Part shown: piece after piece, positions 1-10,763 of the stretch
How positions within the stretch are numbered: the first letter of the stretch is position 1
Layout of the letters: each line of letters opens with the position of its first letter
From: Narthecium ossifragum
Taxonomy: Eukaryota > Streptophyta > Magnoliopsida > Dioscoreales > Nartheciaceae
Assembly: GCA_963920575.1 (NCBI GenBank)
Contig: OY986966.1
Coordinates: 9,092,048 to 9,156,047 of the forward strand
DNA: 64,000 nucleotides
Direction: 5' to 3'
The notes under the pieces: model-generated
Databases searched by the model: none
What the model saw: only the letters and a program-made list of their open reading frames with translations
What the model was told of the DNA's origin: nothing
Position numbers and translations under genes: made by a program

Positions 1-1657
1 TTCCGGTTTCTGCTGTTCTTGAAGAACAGTCGGCTTGCGGCGAGTATTCCGGCTGGTACGTACATGATTTTAACTTAGGATGAACATAAGAGTTGTAGAT
101 CTCTGCGTTATCTTTCCATTCCAGCTTATTTCGTATTTTTTCGATTTTTCTACGCATTTTAGTGATTTTTCTGGTGACCTGCGATGAGGCTGATCTGAAG
201 CTGGTTTGAAGTTGTTCGGGTCGATCCAAATGGTTCGGATCGATCCAATATTTTCTGGATAGATCCAAACATTCCGGATCGATCCCAAAGCTGGCTGGTG
301 GTGTTTTATGGTCTATTTTTAGTGGTTTTGTTTACTGTTTTTCCGTTAATCCAACCGTTGGATGATTATGGATTTTGGATATGTTGATCCCGGTATGTAG
401 ATCTACTGATGGCTAAGTTGGATCTTGAATCCGACGTCGTTTGGACGTCGGATCGACGGGATCAATTAGCCTCTAAGTAGAGGTTTTGGTGTTTTGAATA
501 TAATATTATATTTCGGATTATAATATTATATGTTTACTGTTCATCATCGTTTTCGGGGTTGCTTCCCGTTGCAGGAGTCCACGATTGACGGTCGTGGTAC
601 CGTCGTAATGCCGGGACCCACTACGGATCGACTGGCATCGGTTGGTAGTACCGCTGCAACGATTCGGTTGACTTATATGATGCCTTATCATACTGTTGCA
701 TGCCTATCTCCTGTTTGTGTATGTTCAATAGCATGCATTCTCTGTTGTGCATTAGTTGCATTGGTTAGGGCATGGGTGATCTGTGAGTCGCCGTCCCGAG
801 GCTGGAAGCTCGGACTTAGCCCTAGGACCGGGGTTGGGTAGTTTGGACCCGGTTCGAATTGTGGTGTCCAGTTGAATTTGATGATAAGCCTAGAGGACTG
901 GTACACCTGTTGCTTGATGATGATTATAGAGGTCGTGTCGGCCTCGAGCCAGACGTTGTGGGTGCAACTGGTGTCCGGTTCACTGTCTCTTGGGTGGAAG
1001 AGGTGCCTACTCAGCGGTGTGGTTGCCAGCCTAGCAGAGTCGGGTGCCTGCTAGTGAGATGGCAGTGTGATTTCCTGCCTCGTTGAGGGCGACCCAGTAT
1101 GTGACCAGTTCGGCTGGGGAACATGACTGATGCCTCCTTTCAGGGACACCGGCGAAGGGTTATGGGACCCTTGCGGCACACCCAAGTCTTGCTTGAGGGC
1201 GACACTGTTGTGTTCCCTCCCTTGTGAATGTCGTAGTGTAGAACCCTACTGAGCCTAGTACTCACACCTACCCGGGCTGCGTTTTGTAGGTGCAGGCGTC
1301 AGTTCTTCTTCTGTGGCCCCTACCGGGCAGTTGGTCGGCGGTGCGGCGGCGCCTGGTGGACTTTGAGAGGTGGTGATCATTTACTGCTTTTACCCTATGT
1401 TAGATAGTCTCATACGGGAGTAATGTTGTATTTGAATCTTCCCCTCTCCGAGGATATGTATATTAAATTCACTTGGGTTTGTAATCTGTGGTTTGAGGCT
1501 TATTAAATTATTGTTTTTAAATTGAGGGTGTTTTGTGATAATTGTTAGGGAGACCAATAGGTTAGAGGGAACCCTCGCCAGCTTTTCTTCCGCGTTTTGT
1601 TAGGTTCCGGTTCGCTTCGCCCGGCCCGGTTGGGCTTTCGCGGGTCGGGGCGCGACA
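1..1657 (+). mobile_element. 3' part of a family-A LTR (Ty3/gypsy), cut by the window edge
   Basis: This is the downstream portion of a long terminal repeat that recurs several times here ('family A'). It ends in the family terminus GGTCGGGGCGCGACA at 1657. The same blocks are found in order at 12350-12835, at 27973-29690 and inverted at 21896-26676. Intact copies run TGTGAGGAC...GCGCGACA, about 2.2 kb after nested insertions are removed. A cluster of GGATCGATCC palindromes lies at about 215-290. Assignment to Ty3/gypsy rests on the integrase C-terminus that adjoins the same LTR at 2862-3187 and 26677-27130. The short ORFs here have no recognisable product. Confidence 0.8.
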
Positions 1658-1878
1658 GGATTTCTTCTTGATGTCTCTAAAGGATCGATCTTCTTCAATA
1701 AAGGATCGATCTTCTTCATACTAAACTGGCCCGAATGAGTTCGTTTTAGCTTCAAACTTGATCTAATCCTCATTGAGGGCTCTTGTACATGTAACGGGGT
1801 AATGGTAGTCAGTAGGGCGTTGCTCGAAGACTAACAAGGCCAAATTGAAAGGATGATTTGTACACTTTTCACGTCTTA
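1658..1878. other. Unassigned spacer between family-A LTR and LINE
   Basis: No coding signal. It contains a pair of identical palindromic motifs (AAAGGATCGATCTTCTTC) at about 1679-1716, of the type seen in the LTRs of this window. Part may be the LINE 3' untranslated region, because the LINE reading frame stops at 1879 on the minus strand. Confidence 0.4.
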
Positions 1879-2473
1879 TCAAGGGCATGGAACACCTTCC
1901 CTCTCAAAGACCGTCTTGAGCACATCAAATGCAAAGTGGTAGCCAAAACGAGCATAGTCAATGGACTCCTCCTCCCATCCACATCTAAGGAAATCACGGT
2001 CATGAGAGATACCAATTTCCCATAACTTATCTTTTACCGGAAGTTTACCATGCATCACGCGCCAAATAAAATGCCGAATCCGTGGGCTTGCTGGCACTCT
2101 CCATACATTTGACCAAATTTCCTCCTTGTTAAATACAGCCTTTGGGAGCTTCTCCTTAAGAATCATCAAGTACATTGTAGCTGAAGAAACTTTACCCGTG
2201 CTATTGAAAGACCAACAGACGACATCCAACCCTCTTCCAATGTCGAAGCATACTATTTGATCAACTAGCAAGGGATAGAAATGCTCCAACAACCTGTTTC
2301 TGCACCATTCACCTCCTTCCATAACATCTCCAACCTACAGATTCTCTATGTCACTACAAATATTAACATAGGTAGGCCGCCTGGCTAAAGGGACCTCCCA
2401 TCCCCATCCTTCATAGTATAGGCTGACCTTGCTTTGCCTCCTTACTCGCCAACTGATGTCACTGTTCAATATA
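1879..2473 (-). pseudogene. LINE ORF2 C-terminal part (zf-RVT domain)
   Basis: The minus-strand frame contains the zf-RVT region found after the reverse transcriptase in plant LINEs: a W-R-V-P-x-S-P-R-I-R-H-F-I-W-R-V block, then L-P-V-K-D-K-L, then a C-G-W-E-E-E-S-I-D-Y-A segment. The open frame 2322-1879 runs to a stop. Upstream (2323-2473) the frame continues with one in-frame stop and meets the inserted LTR element at 2474. This is the 3' segment of the same LINE whose reverse transcriptase lies at 5669-6946; the insertions at 2474-4107 and 4418-5446 separate the pieces. It is not functional. Confidence 0.8.
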
Positions 2474-2843
2474 TGTAACGCCCCGGCCCTCCACTGGGCC
2501 CCGACCCACGGGCTCCCGGTCCAACCAGGATCTACCCAGCAGCGCTGCTCCCCGACACAATATTGTCCGCTTCTGGCTCACCGCAGAAATCTGGGAAAAC
2601 TTCCCAGTAGGTCACGCATCGTGTGACTACTCCAGGTCGAGCATGTTTAACCATGGAGTTTTCTGACGGATCACTGCCATCACAGTTTTAAAACGCGTTG
2701 TGTCTATTAAGGGCTTACTATATACTTCTATCGAACCCCGGACCATACCCAGGCGTTGTGGGATTGCATACCCGGCTACCAGACTCAGCCCCGCCCTCCA
2801 TGCAAAGGCATCTTGTCCCATGGTAGACCCAGCGGGCCTCACA
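2474..2843 (-). repeat. 3' LTR of element B
   Basis: 370-bp terminal repeat, about 95% identical by eye to 3731-4107. It begins TGTAACGCC and ends CCTCACA on the plus strand, giving TG...CA termini on either strand. Confidence 0.85.
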
Positions 2844-2856
2844 ATCCACCCCCCTT
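2844..2856 (-). promoter_or_regulatory. Polypurine tract of element B
   Basis: On the minus strand AAGGGGGGTGGAT directly abuts the 3' LTR start TGTGAGGC. This is the expected place for priming of plus-strand DNA. Confidence 0.7.
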
Positions 2857-2861
2857 GGGGG

Positions 2862-3187
2862 CCCAGAAGTATCACCCAGATCTGTCTCATGTCATCAGGG
2901 TGGATGACATTGAGCTTGAGGCAGACGCGACGTTCGTCGAGCAGCCAGTTTGAGTACTTGACCGGAGGAATTAGGTCTTGCGGGGCAAGACGATTCCCTT
3001 GGTCAAAGTACTGTAGAGGCACCGAGGAGATGACCTGGGAGCGCGAGGCGCGCATGCGGCAGGAGTTTCCACAGTTGTTTTCATCTCGAGGTACCTCTTG
3101 TCAGGTCTTCTAGTGTAACTGTTTTTCTGTTTCCGAGCCCTACCTTTATCGAATCTCGGGACGAGATTTCCTTTAAAGGTATTAGGA
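2862..3187 (+). pseudogene. Family-A gypsy integrase C-terminus, captured inside element B
   Basis: In the plus-strand frame the sequence matches the end of the integrase that adjoins family-A LTRs: K-Y-H-P-D, V-D-D-I-E-L-E-A-D, then after a frame break W-E-R-E-A-R-M-R-Q-E. The same tail is intact at 26751-27047 on the other strand. Several in-frame stops and a frameshift make it non-coding. The segment 3118-3187 is the family-A 3' untranslated region (ending ATTAGGA) directly before the LTR start at 3188. It lies antisense to element B. Confidence 0.8.
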
Positions 3188-3682
3188 TGTGAGAACTTGT
3201 CCCTCTATTCATGGGCCGACCGCCTGGGTCGGGCCCGTGGCTCGTTGTGGACCGCAAGGGCAATTTGGTAAATTGTGCCTTGTCAGTTTGTTTCACATCC
3301 GCGTGTGCACACACAACCTTTGATTGATGATTGTGTTTGACTAGATCCGTTTAGGGGGTTTTTGACTTGTGGATCGATCCCTCTTGGCCTTGGATCGATC
3401 CCTCTTGGCCTTGGATCGATCTGGGTACTGTAGCATAGCAATTGAGCTTGCGAGGACGGCCGTTGTGGCCGTCGTTCTCCGCTGTCAGAGGAGAGAGGAC
3501 TTCCTCTCCTCTCCTTCCCCTTTTCCCCTCCTTCCCCGGCTTCCTTCCCACTCTTCATCCTCTTCTCTTCCTCTTCTCTTTCCCCTCCTTCTTTCTTCTT
3601 CTTCTTCCGCGGTTCTGTTTTTCCCCTGTTTCCGGTTCACATCGCCCGGCCCGGTTGGGCTTTCGCTGGTCGGGGCGCGACA
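3188..3682 (+). mobile_element. Internally deleted family-A LTR inside element B
   Basis: It starts TGTGAGAACTTGTCCCTC and ends GGTCGGGGCGCGACA as other family-A LTRs do, but is only 495 bp. About 1.7 kb is missing after the TC-rich segment at 3500-3610. A pair of GGATCGATCC motifs lies at 3370-3420. TC-rich low-complexity DNA produces the Ser/Pro- and Glu-rich ORFs seen on both strands. Confidence 0.8.
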
Positions 3683-3715
3683 GTCCTCACTGGCACAATT
3701 TCTGGCTAGAAATCG

Positions 3716-3727
3716 GCTCTGATACCA
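3716..3727 (-). promoter_or_regulatory. Primer-binding site of element B (initiator tRNA-Met)
   Basis: Minus-strand TGGTATCAGAGC lies three bases after the 5' LTR. It is complementary to the 3' end of plant initiator tRNA-Met. Confidence 0.85.
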
Positions 3728-3730
3728 TAC

Positions 3731-4107
3731 TGTAACGCCCCGGCCCTCCAATGGGCCCCGACCCCCGGCCCGCGGGCTCCCGGTCCAACCAGGATCTACC
3801 CAGCGACGCCGCTCCCCGACACAATATTGTCTGCTTCTGGCTCACCGCAGAAATCTGGGAAAACTTCCCAGTTGGTCACCCATCGTGTGACTACTCCAGG
3901 TCGAGCACACTTAACCATGGAGTTTTCTGACGGATCACTGTCATTACGATTTTAAAAGGCGTTGTGTCTATTAAGGGCTTACTATATACTTATATCGAAC
4001 CCCGGACCATATCCAAGCGTTGTGGGATTGCTTACCCGGCTACCCGACTCAGCCCCGCCCTCCAGGCAAAGGCATCTTGTCCCATGGTAGACCCAGCGGG
4101 CCTCACA
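3731..4107 (-). repeat. 5' LTR of element B
   Basis: 377-bp terminal repeat paired with 2474-2843. It is followed on the plus strand by the right TSD copy ATATA. Confidence 0.85.
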
Positions 4108-4112
4108 ATATA

Positions 4113-4412
4113 TCTACAGCGCAGCAAAGATCCCTCCAGTGGATCGAAACTCGTTTGGTATTCCTCACCGAAGGTAAAGATCCTTGCCAAGGATACTTGG
4201 CATGTGCAAACCACTTCCAAAGATTTGGTTTTCGATCTAGAAACCTTGCCATCCGCGTCATTTTGAGCCCCAATTGCCACGCCTCCAAGTCCTTTGACTC
4301 CCAATCCACCAACCCCCTTGGGAGTGCAAACCACCTCCCAAGCCACCCTAGTCAACCCGGATCTCCTATCACACCACAGGAAATCACGACAGACAAGTTC
4401 CATCTTCCTCAC
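4113..4412 (-). pseudogene. LINE ORF2 segment downstream of reverse transcriptase
   Basis: The minus-strand frame shows the connection between reverse transcriptase and zf-RVT typical of plant LINEs: E-L-V-C-R-D-F-L-W, then R-V-A-W-E-V-V-C-T-P-K-G-V-G-G-L-G-V-K. It lies between the insertions B and C. After removal of C and one CATAG copy, the sequence joins 5452 onward with one frameshift. It belongs to the same dead LINE copy. Confidence 0.8.
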
Positions 4413-4417
4413 CATAG

Positions 4418-5446
4418 TGTTAGTCCTAATATTGTTTTGATGTGGTCAATATATATTTGATGATAAAACATTGGTTTAATATTAATATCCCTTAATTTGG
4501 AAAGCATAAAAACCATATTTAATGTGTTGTTATACTGACTCTCGATGCAACGGATGATACATGGATCGACCATAGGGTATGGCGGTTGATGCAAGGATCG
4601 ACCGCGGAAGCTGTTCATGGGAAAATAGGCGACGGACAATGTGACGGTTGATGGACCAATCGACCGTGGGCTATGCGACTATGTCTTGAAGGTGCGACGG
4701 TCGAACGAGGTATCGATCCTGAGAAGCCGTTTTTACAACAGAGCCTGACGGACGATGTCACGGTTGATGCGACGGTCGACCATGAAGCTTGACGGACAAT
4801 GCGTGGATCGACCGTGGCTCAAGTAGAACCTGGCGGACGATGTCACGGACGATGTGACGGTCGATCGCTAGCCAAGAAAAGAGTCGTTAAAGAGCCGTTG
4901 CAGAAGCAAAAAATAGCCGTTGGGAGGCTATTTGGAGGGCTTTGGAGCTCAGCTATAAAAGAGAAGTTGCAGCAAACTTGCCTAGGACTTAGGGGGAGCT
5001 AAGGGATTATTGTAATAATATTTTAACAAGTTTCTATCTCTTTATCAGTGAGCTAAACCTTTGTAAAACTACTTCAAGTGTGAAGTAGACTTTGAGAGAA
5101 ATATCCAATAGAGAGCAGGGAGAGATTGTAAGGTTGCCAAGCACCAGTAAGCTTGGTGGATAGGTTGCCAAGCACCCGAAAGCTTGGTGGACAACTTGTA
5201 GGAGTTCTTGCAAGTAGTGGAACCTCAAGGAGGCCCTTGAGAGAAGTGGATGTAGGCAAGGTTGGCCGAACCACTATAAAATTTCTGGTGCAATCTCTCT
5301 AACTCTCATCTCTTCTCTTTGATTTAATATATGTTACGATCTTATCATTTGCAAACATATGATTTAATTAGACTCCTCCTATTTAGATTTCCTTAATTGA
5401 TTTTATTGTACAAGGCCTAAGATCAACCTCCCCTCTTAGACCTTCA
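4418..5446 (-). mobile_element. Solo LTR 'C' inserted in the LINE, TSD CATAG
   Basis: The plus-strand sequence runs TGTTAGTCC...GACCTTCA (minus: TGAAGGTCTAAGAGGGG...GGACTAACA). The perfect 5-bp TSD CATAG is at 4413-4417 and 5447-5451. A second copy in the other orientation is at 23908-24883. The G-rich start and the repeated CCAAGCACC/AGCTTGG blocks resemble LTRs of Ty1/copia SIRE-like elements (inference). Clusters of GGTCGACC/GGATCGACC motifs occupy 4540-4870. A single LTR with intact TSD implies deletion of the interior by LTR recombination. Confidence 0.88.
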
Positions 5447-7017
5447 CATAGAAATAGGAACCTTAGTTGTTGTATGACAAAAGTCGGAATGGTCTGCAAA
5501 ACTGACTTTATTAACACCAACCGGCCAGGATCAGAAATCATCCTCCCCTGCCACGACGAGATCTGAGCCACCTCTTGTCAAGGACCTCCGAGAAATCAAA
5601 TGCCTTAGGACTCATATAGCACAGTGGTGCTCCAAAGTAAGTCTCCAAAGTAAGTCTCCAAAGTAAGTCTAGCTCCCATTAGCTTCCACCAAACCCAAAA
5701 TGTGACAGATGATATATCGCCTTTCCTTCGGAACACTAGGTGAAAAACGAATAGTAGACTTCGAGACATTCATCTCTAGGCCAGACAGTGACTTGAAGTA
5801 AACCAACTTCTGCTTCAGCTTCCTAGCCTCCTCACATGTGGCTCTGGTGACAACCAAACAGTCATCTTTATAAAGGAGGTGCATTAACTTGAAATCTGCA
5901 CCTTTGAAACCAAGACCTTCCAACCCAGAAGTAGGATCGTTGAGTATGCGTGAAAAGGCCTCTTGTACAACAAGGAGTAAGTATGGGGATAGAGGATCTC
6001 CTTGACGTAACCCCATCTTCGATGACAGCCGCCCATGTAACTCCCCATTAATTATAAATGAGAAACTAGCACCGGTTGCACAAGCCATTACCCAAGTAAT
6101 CCACCTATGTGGGAACCCCATCTGTCTCAACACTGCCTCCAGAAAGCTCCAACTAACACTATCATACGCGGTCTTGAGATCAATCTTAAGGACCATTAGG
6201 ATCTTCGTTTTCCTGGCATAATTTATAGAATGCATTACCTCCTTGGCGGCGTCAATGCTATCATGTATGCATCTACCAGGAAGGAAAGCCAATTGCTTAG
6301 TACCAATAACCTCGCCAAGCACCAAACACATCCATTTGGCAAGAATAGATGTAATTGTCTTGTAACCAACATTACAAAGGCTAATTGATCTGTACTCATT
6401 CACATATCTTTGAAATTGACATTTTAGAATGAATAAGATGAACGTTTCATTCCAAATAGGAGGTAGACGACCGGTGCGGAAGAATTTCTTAACAAGTTCT
6501 ACAAAATATGCTCCAACCACACTCCAATGAGACACAAAGAACTCAACAGGTATCCCATCCGGCCCAAAGCAATTGCCACGGCCCATCTGAAATACAGCCT
6601 CGTGAATTTCATTAGCAGTCACTTCCCCCACCAACAGTTCACATGAAGTCTCATCCAAGAGAGGGAACTCTGGTAAATCGAGCCCCTCACAAACCAGAGG
6701 GGCCGCCCAAAGCTTAGAAAAGTAGTCCGAGAACACCTTCCCCATCTGTTTTGGCTCAGAAACAACATGCCCATCTTCTCCAATCACCTCACGTACCTTG
6801 GCCTTAGTGGCTCTCGACTTGACCAGCTTGTGAAAATAAGATGAGTTCCAATCTCCAGTTTGTAGCCACACCTTCCTCACCCTTCGGGCTGCCCTGGCCT
6901 GTTGTTGGGACTCGACTGAAGTTAGTTGATCCTCCAACACTCTCATCTAAACATCTTCAGCTTCTATCAGCCTCCTTGCTCCTCCAACTTGTACAGCTTC
7001 TGTAGGCACCCTTCAAC
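5447..7017 (-). pseudogene. LINE ORF2 reverse transcriptase
   Basis: The open frame 6946-5669 (425 codons) carries the non-LTR reverse transcriptase core: N-C-F-G-P-D-G-I-P, then K-I-D-L-K-T-A-Y-D-S-V-S-W (first catalytic Asp), then G-L-R-Q-G-D-P-L-S-P-Y, then L-L-Y-K-D-D-C-L (the catalytic Asp pair), then L-E-M-N-V-S-K-S. In plant LINEs the last box is normally F/Y-A-D-D; the Lys before the Asp pair is unusual. Downstream, 5571-5447 continues with S-S-W-Q-G-R and G-R-L-V-L-I-K-S-V-L before solo LTR C interrupts it. Frame breaks at both ends and the insertions make this a dead copy. Confidence 0.88.
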
Positions 7018-7271
7018 TCACTTCCCCATCTGAAAGATATCTTCGCTAGCTTGCCTCCTATCCCAATCCTTCATCATATCCTTGAGTGCCTTCAATTTGG
7101 ACATGAAAACATATCGCCTGGAGCAATGAAAAGAAGGAGACTTCCAAGTATTGATGAGTGTCTCTTTAAACTCATCAAACCCAATCCATGAGTACTCCAG
7201 CCAGAACACCAAAGGGCCCCCTCTCCTCCTCAGTTCACCAATCTTGATCATCAAAGGGGAATGATCTGAAT
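7018..7271 (-). pseudogene. LINE endonuclease-domain C-terminus (SDHSPL) and linker
   Basis: The minus-strand frame starts with the S-D-H-S-P-L motif that ends the APE-type endonuclease of LINE ORF2, followed by W-L-E-Y-S-W-I-G-F-D-E-F. A solo LTR is inserted immediately before the motif. Removing that LTR and one TSD copy joins this frame directly to 8693-8770, restoring an uninterrupted reading frame across the junction. Confidence 0.8.
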
Positions 7272-8687
7272 TGTCGCGCCCCGACCCGCGAAAGCCCAAC
7301 CGGGCCGGGGAAGCGAACCGGACCATAACTAACTGCGGACAATATGACGAGGGTTCCCTCTAGTCTACTAGTCTCCCTAAGCATTCATTAAACACCATCA
7401 ATTAGCAATTCTATAATTAACAGAAACCTCAAGCTTAAAGATTATAAACCTAGAAGCACAAGTCTACAAAACCTCAAAGAGGGGAAATCAGGTACAAACA
7501 TTTATACACTCCCGTAGGAGGCTAACTATACAAAGGTTCTGAAGACAGAAGATCACCACTCTTCAAACTCCGCCAGGCGCCGCCGCATTGCCAACCAACT
7601 GCCCGGTAGGGGCCACTGAAGAGAAGCTAACGCCTACACCTACAAAATACAGCCCGGGTAGGAATGAACAACTAAGTTCAGCAGGGAAACTACACTACGA
7701 CTCACAGAAGGAAGAGGGAAACACAATAGTGTCGCCCTCTAGCAAGGTCTGGGTGTACACAGGGGCTCCATAATCTCACCTACAAAATACAGCCTCAGTC
7801 GTGTCGGCCTCGAACCGGGTTCTGAAGTGTAGCCGGTGTCCGGTTTCCTTGTCTCTTGAGTAGAGAGTGTGCCTACTCGGCGGTGTTGTCTTCCCGCCTA
7901 GCAGTGCTGGTTTCCTGCTCATGAAATGGCAGTCTTGGTTTCATGCCTCGCTGAGGGTGACCCAGTATGTGACTTCAATTCTTCGGCGACAGGCCGGCGA
8001 GAAATATCGTTGAAAAACTCTACCAAATCCCACAAAACCTTGGGATCTGGTAGTACGAATGACCATGAGTCTAAAACTAGTACTTGCTTTGAAAACAAAC
8101 ATACATACGAGCAGATCTAAGCAAAAGAATCACAGTCAAGCTCAAAACTCACAAAAACTGGAAAACAAGTAGCATCCCTACCTAGACAAAAGCAGCTTCA
8201 ATCCCAGCTGCCAAGCCAAAGATCGCCCTCAACCTCTTTAAAATACAGCTGGATCTGAGCTCAGAAATGGCAGATTTCAAAAGAGATTAAAGAAGGAGGT
8301 TGCGTCCATTTTATTGATGGACTTATGAATTATCGATCCTTCATGCCGATCCAGTTTGACTTTCTGGTACTAAAAGATCGATCTTCTTAGCAAGAGAATA
8401 TCGATCTTTTTGATGCAGAAAGCTAGACTTGGGCTAGAACACAAGCCCAAGCCCGGATCTTTCGATCCCGAGTTCACCTAACCGTTCTAACCAAACATTA
8501 TCACAAACACGGTCAGTGTATGCACACGCGGGTGTGAAACAAACCGACAATGTACAAATTACCAAATTGCCCTTGCGGCCCAAGAAACAATACGATCCAC
8601 CTGATCGTGCGCTTGACACGAAACATGCAATGAGCCACGAGCCCGATCCAGCCGATCGTCCCAGGAGTAGAGGGACAGATCCTCACA
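7272..8687 (-). mobile_element. Solo family-A LTR in the LINE endonuclease, TSD TGAAT/TGAAC
   Basis: The plus-strand sequence starts TGTCGCGCCCCGACCCGCG and ends AGATCCTCACA, the inverted family-A LTR. Flanks 7267-7271 (TGAAT) and 8688-8692 (TGAAC) are a TSD with one change. At 1416 bp it is shorter than the ~2.2-kb LTR at 21896-26676, so part of the middle is lost. A pair of AAGATCGATCTTC-type motifs lies at 8330-8412, where other family-A copies carry a different palindrome version. No internal region remains. Confidence 0.88.
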
Positions 8688-8692
8688 TGAAC

Positions 8693-8770
8693 TTATTCTC
8701 ACCAGGTGTTCACCATTAGTAGAAAGAAACTTGTCCCTCCACAACCTAGCGGTCTACTCACAATCATCTC
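8693..8770 (-). pseudogene. LINE endonuclease fragment upstream of the solo LTR
   Basis: On the minus strand R-L-W-R-D-K-F-L-S-T precedes H-L-V-R-I-S, matching the region before S-D-H-S-P-L in LINE endonucleases. One in-frame stop occurs upstream. Beyond 8770 I cannot follow the endonuclease with confidence, so the 5' part of the LINE is missing or too diverged to recognise. Confidence 0.6.
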
Positions 8771-9620
8771 GTATCGGGTATCTACTACTCCAATTGATCA
8801 AAATTGAGTCTGATCAGACTTGAATGAGTCCAATTGGCTGATCTGGCTAGCTGGATCGAATCTGATCTGATTGGAACAAGACTTGACTGGGTCAAGTGGT
8901 CGGGAGAAGGGCTAAGGCAGATCCAAGGGTTGAGGGCCGCTGAAAGTGGATCGCCGACGAGGGGGGCTTGACGGCGGTCGGGACCTAGGCAGGAAGGGTC
9001 GTCGAAGGATGGGAATTCGATCCAACGGAGCATATCAGTCGGAGGGATGCCGGATCGACGAGATTTGGAGGTCAAGGGTGGTGGGTTTAGAGGGGATCGG
9101 TGTCAGGGACGACGGCGAGGCTCGGGAGTGGCTGGGGATGTTGGGAAGGAGGTCTGGGGAGATTGGCGAGGTGCTTAGGAAGGTTCAGAGGAAGTTGATG
9201 GCCGAAATAAGTGGGGAGAAGAGGGAAGGCGGTGGCGGTGAAGGTTTAGATGGCCATAGAGTTTGTCTGAGACAGCGAGGGCCGGCGGGGATGGGTTTCT
9301 TGGGGTCGTGGGCTACAAGGGAGGTTGAAGGTGGCTTTGGATGGCAGCCGGGCGGTCGGAGAGGGTTAGAAGTAGGTGGTCGGCTGTGAGGCTAGGGCTC
9401 GGGCATGAGAGAGAAGAGAGGAGGAAGGAGATGATGATGTGGCAGAGGGCGCTGACGTGGTGGAGAGAGAAAAGGACGTAGAGGGAGAAGATGAAGGTGA
9501 AGTTGAGGGAAATACCGATGTGGCGGAGGCGGTGCCGGTTGCGGAGAAGGTAAACAGAGGGGAAAAAGGTGGATCAGTGGATGTCAGTTGAAGAGAACTC
9601 TCGGGGAAGAGATCTCAGCC
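8771..9620. other. GC-rich segment, unassigned (possible LINE 5' region)
   Basis: Purine-rich on the plus strand, with a 147-codon plus-strand ORF (8946-9389) rich in Gly and Arg and no recognisable motif. The position, upstream of the LINE endonuclease remnant, would fit a LINE 5' region, but I see no nucleic-acid-binding motif to support it. Confidence 0.35.
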
Positions 9621-10763
9621 CTTGAATAGTTCTCAACGGAGAACTAAGCCCTGGAATAATCGTAGCTAGAGGATTAAGCCTTCTTGATTCCTGATGGAGG
9701 ATCAAGGCATAATAATTACTCTATAAGAATCTACTCCTAAACTACTCTCTACTTTATTCATCTACTCAATACTTCATTGTTCATGGATACATCATACCTA
9801 GCTACTGAGGTCCTTTTAGAGAGGCTTCAACTAAGTCCTAATCCAACTAGAAAATCCCCTTACTTAATTAGCAAGTAATAAGACTTCCATAATCAAACTC
9901 AACTTACTAACTCAAATAGGACTCATAATTAATTCCTAACAACTTGTAGATAACTAGGAAATTAGATAACCACTAGGACTCCATTAAGTATAAAAGACTA
10001 ATAATAAATCGTAATTAAATACTCTAGTTTGAACTAGGGAAGTCCAAGTCAAACTAGTAAAGAGGCTAAACCCGTTTGGGTCCTCTTCTGAGCGCAGGTC
10101 CAGTTGGTCAAGTCGGATCGACTCGTATCATATAACTATCAGGAAGAAGACGAATAAAAAACTATTACATTCAATTACATTCATCAAGCTACTTATCAAG
10201 ATAGAGAAACCACTATTACATTCCTTCTCTCTATCCTTCCAGAACATTCGGCTGATAACATGTCTGAGAGTGTAGGCCTTTATCACGATAGAGAAACTCG
10301 CCTGTGGCACATGAAATACGACATGTAACAGAATTTTGACAACAAAACGATTAAAAATAAGAGGTAATGCACTATACTAACTGTGATATATACGAGGTAA
10401 TGTACAGTACTGACCATGTTCGAGGTCCAACTGATTAGAATTGTTCTACTATTGTATGCCATGTTTCAAGCATGACTATCCTAATCCTGCGTTAGAAAAG
10501 AATATTAAATTCAACCAATATTTTAAACCTACATTGAATTAAAATAATGTACTTTTTATTTGACATGATTACAGTACTTGTGGGCACGTAGGTATTAAAT
10601 CATTGTAAGCCAAATTCACTTAATAAACATATGCAAAGTTCACACCTTTTAAGCTAAATTAACCTTTTTTTATTTAATGTTCAAAATTGAAACTCAAGGA
10701 ATGTGCATGAAGTTCATCGGAATTGCTTGAATGAAATATCGTTAGTAACATTATTTTACTTAC
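9621..10763. other. AT-rich DNA without clear features; one possible minus-strand exon
   Basis: Short unrelated ORFs only. A possible further exon of the gene at 10764-11109 starts after CCACAG on the minus strand at about 10300 and stays open to about 10185, before a GTAATTG donor. I rate this weak because the intervening intron would be about 460 bp and the product is unknown. Confidence 0.3.

Larger units (their letters stand above)
2474..4107 (-). mobile_element. Complete small LTR retroelement 'B' (TRIM-like) with captured gypsy fragment
   Basis: Two direct repeats of 370 and 377 bp (TGTAACGCCCCGG...GGGCCTCACA on the plus strand) flank 887 bp. The 5-bp TSD ATATA is perfect at 2469-2473 and 4108-4112. 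On the minus strand the 5' LTR (3731-4107) is followed after three bases by TGGTATCAGAGC, the standard initiator tRNA-Met primer site. The 3' LTR (2474-2843) is preceded by the purine run AAGGGGGGTGGAT. All terminal signals of an LTR retrotransposon are therefore present, but the interior encodes none of its own proteins. Apart from about 20 bp and 48 bp at its ends, the interior is a plus-strand piece of family A (integrase C-terminus, 3' untranslated region and a shortened LTR). Confidence 0.88.

Noticed and set aside
8946..9389. 147-codon GC-rich plus-strand ORF as a gene
   Set aside because: Gly/Arg-rich composition from purine-rich DNA, no motif, no splice context, and it lies opposite a possible LINE 5' region.
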